Below are positions 58,984 through 64,000 of a stretch of DNA of 64,000 bases, piece after piece. The notes under the pieces were generated by a model. The model saw only the letters and a program-made list of their open reading frames with translations, was not told the DNA's origin and ran no database searches. Source of the DNA: Mesostigma viride (Eukaryota > Streptophyta > Mesostigmatophyceae > Mesostigmatales > Mesostigmataceae); the NCBI GenBank assembly GCA_009746045.1, contig RPFO01000899.1:32528-96527 (forward strand), in the 5' to 3' direction. How positions within the stretch are numbered: the first letter of the stretch is position 1; each line of letters opens with the position of its first letter. A program made the position numbers and the translations under genes.

Positions 58984-60501
58984 CTACAGCTCGCCCACGG
59001 GCGTGTACGAGAACAGCGCCGTAGCCTTGTCCCGCAAGTTAGCCACCCTATTCTGAATAGCAGCAGCACCAGAACGACCCGCGGAAGCGCAAGCCCGCAC
59101 CACAGTGCTCCTCGCGAAGAAGCTGAACTCCCTCGCCATCGTCGCATAGTCCCGCCTGCGGTCCTCGGGCACCAGAGGAAGCAAGTCCCTCAAGATGTGC
59201 TCGTTCAGAGTCGCCAGAGCCAGCGCCTGCGTGCGCAACGCCGCGCGCTGGTCGATGCGAGCCGCCATCTCCGGAGACGAGGGCGCGATCTTGGCCAGGC
59301 AGGCGTCCACCGCGTCCCTCTCGGCCCTGACCGCCTTGCAGGTCCCCGCCAGCACGCACGGCTGCCTCCACCCCTCCTCGATCTGGGCGTTGCGGATGTT
59401 CCTCCAGATGGCCTCCTGCTCCTTGTCCTCCGCCTTGTCGAGCGGCACCTTGGTGGGCATCTGCCCCCAGCACTTGGCGGGCGTGACCACCACGAGGGGG
59501 TAGACGAGCTTGGCCTCCTGCTCCGGGTCGATGTTCTCGACGCGCGCGGGCTTCCTGTCCTCCCCGGGCAGCAGGAGGAGCCTGTCGACCTTGTGCTGCT
59601 CTCCCGCCGGCGTGGGGAAGACCCTGGCTGCCGGGTTCCTTGTGAGCAGCGCCCTGACCTGCGCGGAGTGCTGCCTGGGCGCGTGAACGGGCACGTCCCT
59701 GTTGATGAGCACGTGTTGGGGAGGATCTGCCTGGGCTGCTGCGGCTGCTGCGGCTGCGGCTGCGGCTGTGCGAGGACGGGGCTTCTCGCGGCCATGGCGG
59801 TCGCGGCGACTTGCATCCTGGCGAGGTTCTGCATCCCCTGCGCGAAGAGCTTGACGGGCGGCAGGAGCGGGGGCCCCGCGGGCCTGGGCACGACTTGGGG
59901 CAGCTTGGGCACGCCCACGACGGTCTGCGGGTTGCAGGGCACGCCCACGGCGACGGAGATGACCGTCTTGGCTCTCTTTGCCGCCGCGGCCGCCGCCACC
60001 GCGGGCACGATGCGGTAAACGAGCTCCTTCCTCCCGTCCGGGTGCACGACCTCCATGGTGACGGCTCCTCCGGCAGCGATAGGATGGGCGTGGGCGCAGG
60101 GGCCTGAGAAAGGGCTGGCGAAAGGGCCGGGGCGGGCAAAGGCGCGGGCGCCATCTCCAGGGGTCGTTTTGGCCTCTGCGCGTTGAGGTTGACGTTGACG
60201 TTGGCGTTTGCCTGCGTCTGCGTCTGCGGCTGCGTCTGCGTGGGCGCGGGCGTGGGCGCTGGCGCTGGCGTGGGCGCGGGCGTCTGCTTGTTGTTGTTGT
60301 TGTTGCAGCCCCCGTGCCCGCCTGGACCGCCTTGATGACCTCGGGCACGATTTTGAGCGTGGCGAGCGCGGTGGCGGCCTCCTTCTCGTCGTCAGAGAGG
60401 TTCAGAGAGTGCATTTCCGGGATTGCAAGGAGTGCCTGATCCTTAGCCTTAGTCTGAGCCTGAGCCTGAGCGGCCTCGCACAAAACGGAGAAGGCGTCCA
60501 T
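58984..60501 (-). CDS. Unrecognised low-complexity/globular protein, three frame changes
   Basis: ATG at 60501: MDAFSVLCEAAQAQAQTKAK. A first helical part is followed by Gln/Pro/Thr repeats. The frame then changes three times, each by one missing base (near 60300, near 60075 and near 59750). The pieces join as a low-complexity stretch (TPAPTPAPAPTPAPT), MEVVHPDGRKELVYRIVP, a Gln/Pro segment, and a C-terminal region with VLINRDVPVHAPRQHSAQVR and CWGQMPTKVPLD. The C-terminal half (~59000-59740) is compact and helical. No family is recognised. High GC and an acidic helix near the start could suit a regulatory protein. Confidence 0.5.
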   Translation of the reverse strand: MDAFSVLCEAAQAQAQTKAKDQALLAIPEMHSLNLSDDEKEAATALATLKIVPEVIKAVQAGTGAATTTTTSRRPRPRQRQRPRPRPRRRSRRRRRRQTPTSTSTSTRRGQNDPWRWRPRLCPPRPFRQPFLRPLRPRPSYRCRRSRHHGGRAPGREEGARLPHRARGGGGRGGKESQDGHLRRRGRALQPADRRGRAQAAPSRAQARGAPAPAARQALRAGDAEPRQDASRRDRHGREKPRPRTAAAAAAAAAAAQADPPQHVLINRDVPVHAPRQHSAQVRALLTRNPAARVFPTPAGEQHKVDRLLLLPGEDRKPARVENIDPEQEAKLVYPLVVVTPAKCWGQMPTKVPLDKAEDKEQEAIWRNIRNAQIEEGWRQPCVLAGTCKAVRAERDAVDACLAKIAPSSPEMAARIDQRAALRTQALALATLNEHILRDLLPLVPEDRRRDYATMAREFSFFARSTVVRACASAGRSGAAAIQNRVANLRDKATALFSYTPVGEL

Positions 60502-61017
60502 GTCTGGCGTGTAGGAGTGTTGGCTATGGCTGTTCGTTCGTTAGCTAGCTTGTGTGTGCGTGTGCGTCTGTGCGTGTTCCTTGCGCGTTGGAGTGCTTTG
60601 TCCTTTCCCGTGGGTCTCGCGTGTGGTGGCTGGACCAATGGGCGCTCGGCGCGCGGTGGTCGTAACGGTCTTTCTGCCCCGCGTCCCGGCCTGTCCAATG
60701 GGCGTGCACGGGATCTCGTAACCGCCTGCGCGTGTCGTGTTCGTTCCGTCCTTCTCAGTCTACGAGTGGCGGCTGGCGGCCGGTGGTGACGCACGGGATC
60801 TCTTTCCGGATCCGCTGACAAGATCTCGTGGCGGGCCGCGGGAATCTTCTAGAAGTTTCCAGCCGGCGCGACGCCATCCGTTTTCGTCCAATGGGAGCGC
60901 ACGGGAATCGAGGCCGGTCCGCGTAGAAAGTGCGTGGTCCCCTCGGACTTGGCCATCTCACTCACGCATCACGCGCTATCGTCTATCTCGGCAATCTTCC
61001 TTGCTTTCTTTCTGGCT
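60502..61017. promoter_or_regulatory. Divergent promoter region with three CCAAT boxes
   Basis: The 516 bases between two divergent genes contain CCAATGGG at 60635, 60695 and 60898. Two of them are followed by GCGYRCACGGGA-type sequence, and similar ACGGGATCTC repeats occur at 60789. CCAAT boxes are typical of eukaryotic promoters, so these genes may be expressed by host machinery. Confidence 0.45.
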
Positions 61018-61904
61018 ATGGCTTCCTCCGCCCGTTTCCTGTCTTGCAACAAGTGCAACCGGGCGTTCCCCGAGTCCCATTTCCTGTCCGCCCGCTTGGC
61101 GAACGGGTTCACGCTGGCGTGCCTTTCTTGCCGCGAAACTCAGAACAAGCAGGCCCGCCTTCGCAAGGCCCGCGCGAAGGAGATGCAGCAGGACGAGGAG
61201 GAGGACTACGAGAACGTGCCCTCCTTCAGCTACAGCTCCTCTGAGGGCGTCTCCTCCGAGATTTCCTCACCTTCCTCTGTTGTGCCGCTGACGCCGTTTC
61301 CGAGTCGTCTTCTGACGCTGAGTCGGAGCCGGATCGCCTCCCTTCTCCTCGCACTCCGTGCGCCCCTTGCATGCCGGCTCCTTTCCGCCGCTGCCTTCGC
61401 GTGAAGGGCAAGAACCCGCACCTGCGCCCTCACGACGGGATGGGCGCTCGCGTGAAGGACAGCTCTCGCCGCGAGTTGCGCGGCTGCCGTCGCCGTCTGT
61501 CTCCCTACTTCCGCGGTTCTCCTCCCAAGTCTTCGGAGGCGCACGTGCAGGACGACGAGGTGCTCGGTTGGGGCGCCTTCGAGGGTCCCGTGAAGGATCT
61601 TTTGAGCGAGTCCCGCATCCAGCGCAGCGACCGCGAGATCCGCGAGGCTATCGATCTGATGGCCGCCGAGGAGGAGAAGTCTCTCGCTCCCGCCCCCGCT
61701 CCTTGCGCTCTGGAGGAGGAGGATATGTTTTCGGCGATGGGCCCCTTCCGCGTGGAGGACATGGACCTGGACCTGGACTTGGAGCGTCTGGGCGAGGACC
61801 TTTTCTGCGACTTCCGTTTGGGCGCTCTTTCCTTGGAGGACATTGCTGGGCTCGAGAAGGTGGAGAAGGAGCGTTGGTTCCTCCCCTTCGAGCTGAAGAA
61901 TTGA
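61018..61904 (+). CDS. Zinc-ribbon protein with acidic C-terminus, one frame change
   Basis: ATG at 61018: MASSARFLSCNKCNRAFPES. C-x2-C, then LACLSCRETQ (C-x2-C) about 25 residues later, makes a small zinc ribbon followed by a basic helix (KARLRKARAKE-like). One missing base near 61275 (CTCTGTTGTGCCG) leads into SSSDAESEPDRLPSPRTPC and a helical, acidic C-terminal half with MDLDLDLERLGEDLF. Zinc ribbon plus acidic region suggests a DNA-binding activator; this is inferred. Confidence 0.5.
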
Positions 61905-61984
61905 AGTCCTCGGGCCGTTGTTTTGCCCTTTCCACGGGGTTTGCTTGCCCCCATGTATGATAATAAAGTACATTTCCTCCCATT

Positions 61985-62876
61985 TGATTGGCTCCAACTC
62001 ATGTGCACTAGGTAGTTCCGCGGCCTCGCGTATCTGTACTAGGAATACTTGTAGTATACCATATCCGAACTAGAAACGAAGTGACGCCATTGGTCGCTAG
62101 TAAAGTGGTGATGCTCTGAACAATAGCATCACCATCGTCCACGGGAAAAAGTGGTGACACTGGTGATGCTGTGTTTTTTTTCGAGGGGGTCAAATTATTT
62201 TTATGGCCAGCAAATATTGCGGAAATTGCATTACAGAGGTGCACCCACTATTGCAAAGTCCACGGGGCAATCCTAATTGGGTAATTATCACACAATTACG
62301 CATATCTTTCCCGTGCATTTTGCAATAGTGTGATATGACCGTTGGGTTCAAAATTTTATGGTCAGCGATAGAGTATTTTTATATGACCGTTGGGTTCAAA
62401 ATTTTATGGTCAGCGAGGGAGTATATTATTATTAATGCTGGCATATGTCAATATTTTATGGTCAGCGAGGGAGTATATTATTATTAATGCTGGCATATGT
62501 CAATATTTTATGGTCAGCGAGGGAGAGTAATTACACGTCAACCCCTGACAACTATTGCAATTATTGAATACACGTGTCACTTTATGATTGGACGTAATTA
62601 TTTAATAATGCTTGTATTAGACTCAATAATGCATTTCGTCCAATATTTGCTGGCCATAAAAATAATTTGACCCCCTTGAAAAAAAACACAGCATCACCAG
62701 TGTCACCACTTTTTCCCGTGGGCGGTGGTGATGCTATTGTTCAGAGCATCACCACTTTTTGTATCGTCCAATGGCGTTACTTGGATTCTAGTTCAACTAG
62801 ATTCTACTTGTAGTATTCAAGTACAGATACGATACACTACAAGTAGCCAAGTTCAGGTGCCAACTTTCAGCCAATC
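61985..62876. mobile_element. Fold-back (MITE-like) element
   Basis: Long inverted arms 62067-62218 and 62642-62794 match over about 150 bp (GAACTAGAA outermost; TGGCCAGCAAATATT innermost). Weaker inverted similarity extends out to GATTGGCT at about 61985 and its complement at about 62870. No coding capacity. It sits between the 3' ends of two convergent genes. No target duplication was identified. Confidence 0.65.
62334..62520. repeat. Tandem repeats in the fold-back element's centre
   Basis: A 52-bp unit beginning GGTCAGCGAGGGAG starts at 62408 and 62460, with a partial third at 62512. An overlapping 58-bp unit with TATGACCGTTGGGTTC starts at 62334 and 62392. Confidence 0.7.
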
Positions 62877-62897
62877 AATGGCCAACATGCAAGCCCT

Positions 62898-63692
62898 CTA
62901 CTCCTCCTCGATACGGGGAAGGCGGCCCTCGCGGCCAGACCCGCTCCTCCTGTACGTGCGCATCGCGCGGGAAGCGCCCTTCTTCACGCCTGGGACGGGC
63001 AGAGGGACCCTCGTAGGAGCCTGAGAAGGGGTCTTCTCGCGCATCTGCAGATCCACGCCCAGACGCTTCGAGCACGCCTCGATCAATGCGTTCGACTCGG
63101 CCAAGTGCTCCTCCAGACCCATCTTCATCGCGCGCGCGGCCACCAAGCAAGAAGGCTTGTGGCGGAAGAAATCCTCCAACTGGCACGCCTTCGTGCAATA
63201 CCGCATCGTGAGGCAACGACCGCACTTGGGGAACTTCTTCCCCACGGGAGGCACGCGCTTGCAAGTGGCGCACCTCTTGGCCTCCACGTCGATCAAACGG
63301 CCCAGGGGGCACGAATAAAGCGAACGGTGGTAGATCCCCCACAGCAGCGTGCTGTCACGCACTTGGATCTGCACGCACCCCAACTTCACAGCCATGGGCG
63401 CGTCGAACGCAACCGCGCCGCCCTTCGAAGCCATCGTGTCGAAACCGTACACGATGCGGAGGCAGTTCGCGTACTCTTTGAAACGCAGGGCCTCCACCAC
63501 CGAGAAAAAGTCCGCCTTGCTCACGAACGCGGCCGCGGCGTTCAAAAGTTTCGCGCGCCCCCCGTCCGGCTCCATCAGGGCCACGGTCAGCAGCTGCGTG
63601 CCCATCAGATCTTCCACCGGCCAAGAACCGCTGGGGTGCGTCAGAGAGACGCCGGAACCCACGCAGGCGTTCAAACCGATCAAACTACACAT
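62898..63692 (-). CDS. MYND-type zinc finger protein
   Basis: About 264 residues from the ATG at 63692 (MCSLIGLNACVGSGVSL); a GTG 21 bases upstream is less likely. The N-terminal ~140 residues are alpha/beta without a known motif. Residues ~140-185 carry a MYND finger: CATCKRVPPVGKKFPKC, CLTMRYCTKACQ, then HKPSC, i.e. the C-x2-C...C-x2-C...C-x3-C...H-x3-C spacing. MYND fingers bind proline-rich partners. The end is basic. The stop lies just outside the fold-back element. Confidence 0.7.
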   Translation of the reverse strand: MCSLIGLNACVGSGVSLTHPSGSWPVEDLMGTQLLTVALMEPDGGRAKLLNAAAAFVSKADFFSVVEALRFKEYANCLRIVYGFDTMASKGGAVAFDAPMAVKLGCVQIQVRDSTLLWGIYHRSLYSCPLGRLIDVEAKRCATCKRVPPVGKKFPKCGRCLTMRYCTKACQLEDFFRHKPSCLVAARAMKMGLEEHLAESNALIEACSKRLGVDLQMREKTPSQAPTRVPLPVPGVKKGASRAMRTYRRSGSGREGRLPRIEEE

Positions 63693-63896
63693 GATTCCTC
63701 GCTCGCTGTCCACTGCCGGCTATCATTACAATTCGTTCAAGTGGCCCGCCGGAGCGGCTGTACAATTTTTCCCAGTGAGCGCGCTGCCAAGTGTACTTGT
63801 GGGCAAATTTTTAGGTGCCCCGTCACTTCGAGGTACTAAAAATTAGGCTACGGTACGAATTCAGCGAATTTCAGCGAATTTTCAGTCGAACCAAAG

Positions 63897-64000
63897 GAAG
63901 TGACGCCAACTACCAAAAAGTTTCCGTTACGAATTTTCAGCCCAACACTCGCGCAAAATGAAGTGACGGCAACTACCAAAAAGTTTCCGTTACGAATTTT
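63897..64000. repeat. 63-bp tandem repeat at window edge
   Basis: GAAGTGACGCCAACTACC starts at 63897 and its near copy starts at 63960. Both continue into AAAAAGTTTCCGTTACGAATT. Shorter CAGCGAATTT repeats precede them at 63860-63885. The array continues past the window. The GAAGTGACGCCA motif also occurs in the left arm of the fold-back element (62079). Confidence 0.65.

Noticed and set aside
59195-60018. Plus-strand frames over the 59-60 kb gene
   Set aside because: GC-driven shadows; the minus-strand pieces join into one protein with three consistent frame changes.

Overview
The window reads as nuclear DNA of a eukaryote, most likely a microalga or another protist, that carries a long stretch of endogenised giant-virus (Nucleocytoviricota-like) DNA. 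The eukaryotic evidence is three LTR retroelements, a three-exon gene with GT-AG introns, and several other mobile elements. The viral evidence is dense short intergenic spacing on both strands, intronless genes, short TATA-like boxes a few bases before start codons, two fibre-like repeat proteins, and a family of small Cys/His proteins. There is also a protein with the DUF5767-like signature of giant viruses, plus OTU protease, F-box-like, MSV199-nuclease, BRO/KilA-like and MYND genes. I cannot name the species. No major capsid protein, DNA polymerase B, packaging ATPase or primase-helicase is visible, so this is part of a larger insertion or a decayed fragment.

Layout. 1-9719: the 5' part of one LTR retroelement (putative LTR 9107-9719, Gag-like gene) with a complete second LTR retroelement nested in its Gag gene (403-8897, minus strand, 5-bp target duplication). 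9748-14563: viral-type genes on the minus strand, including a very large IS630/Tc1-mariner-type transposase. 14611-17894: an element with terminal inverted repeats that carries a spliced PHD-like/Met-Gly-repeat gene and sits at the 5' end of the transposase gene. 17951-30038: a putative structural cluster with small membrane proteins and two large fibre-like proteins (20215-24107 plus, 27118-30038 minus) that share ends but not central repeats. 30462-36408: a young, intact Ty1/copia element inserted in an F-box-like viral gene. 37213-53903: many small viral genes, tandem paralogues, the Cys/His family and one tRNA. 54594-56391: a tandem pair of a non-coding element that splits another F-box-like gene. 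56861-58846: a BRO/KilA-like gene, scattered remnants of the same family and two small membrane proteins. 58984-63692: three GC-rich genes with a CCAAT-rich divergent promoter and a fold-back element between two convergent 3' ends.

One technical point affects every gene model. About 21 places need a frame change to keep a protein intact. All are of the single-missing-base type and several lie in G/C homopolymers. I read most of these as consensus errors rather than true pseudogenes. The exceptions are the genes split by mobile elements and the BRO-like fragments around 50.5-51.7 kb, which are really broken.

How it fits together: the viral block looks like structural genes (fibres, membrane proteins, DUF5767-like protein), host-interaction genes (OTU, F-box, MYND, RING-like) and DNA-handling genes (transposase, MSV199-nuclease, PIN-like). 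It was later invaded by host retroelements and DNA elements, which shows that it resides in a chromosome and not in a free virion.
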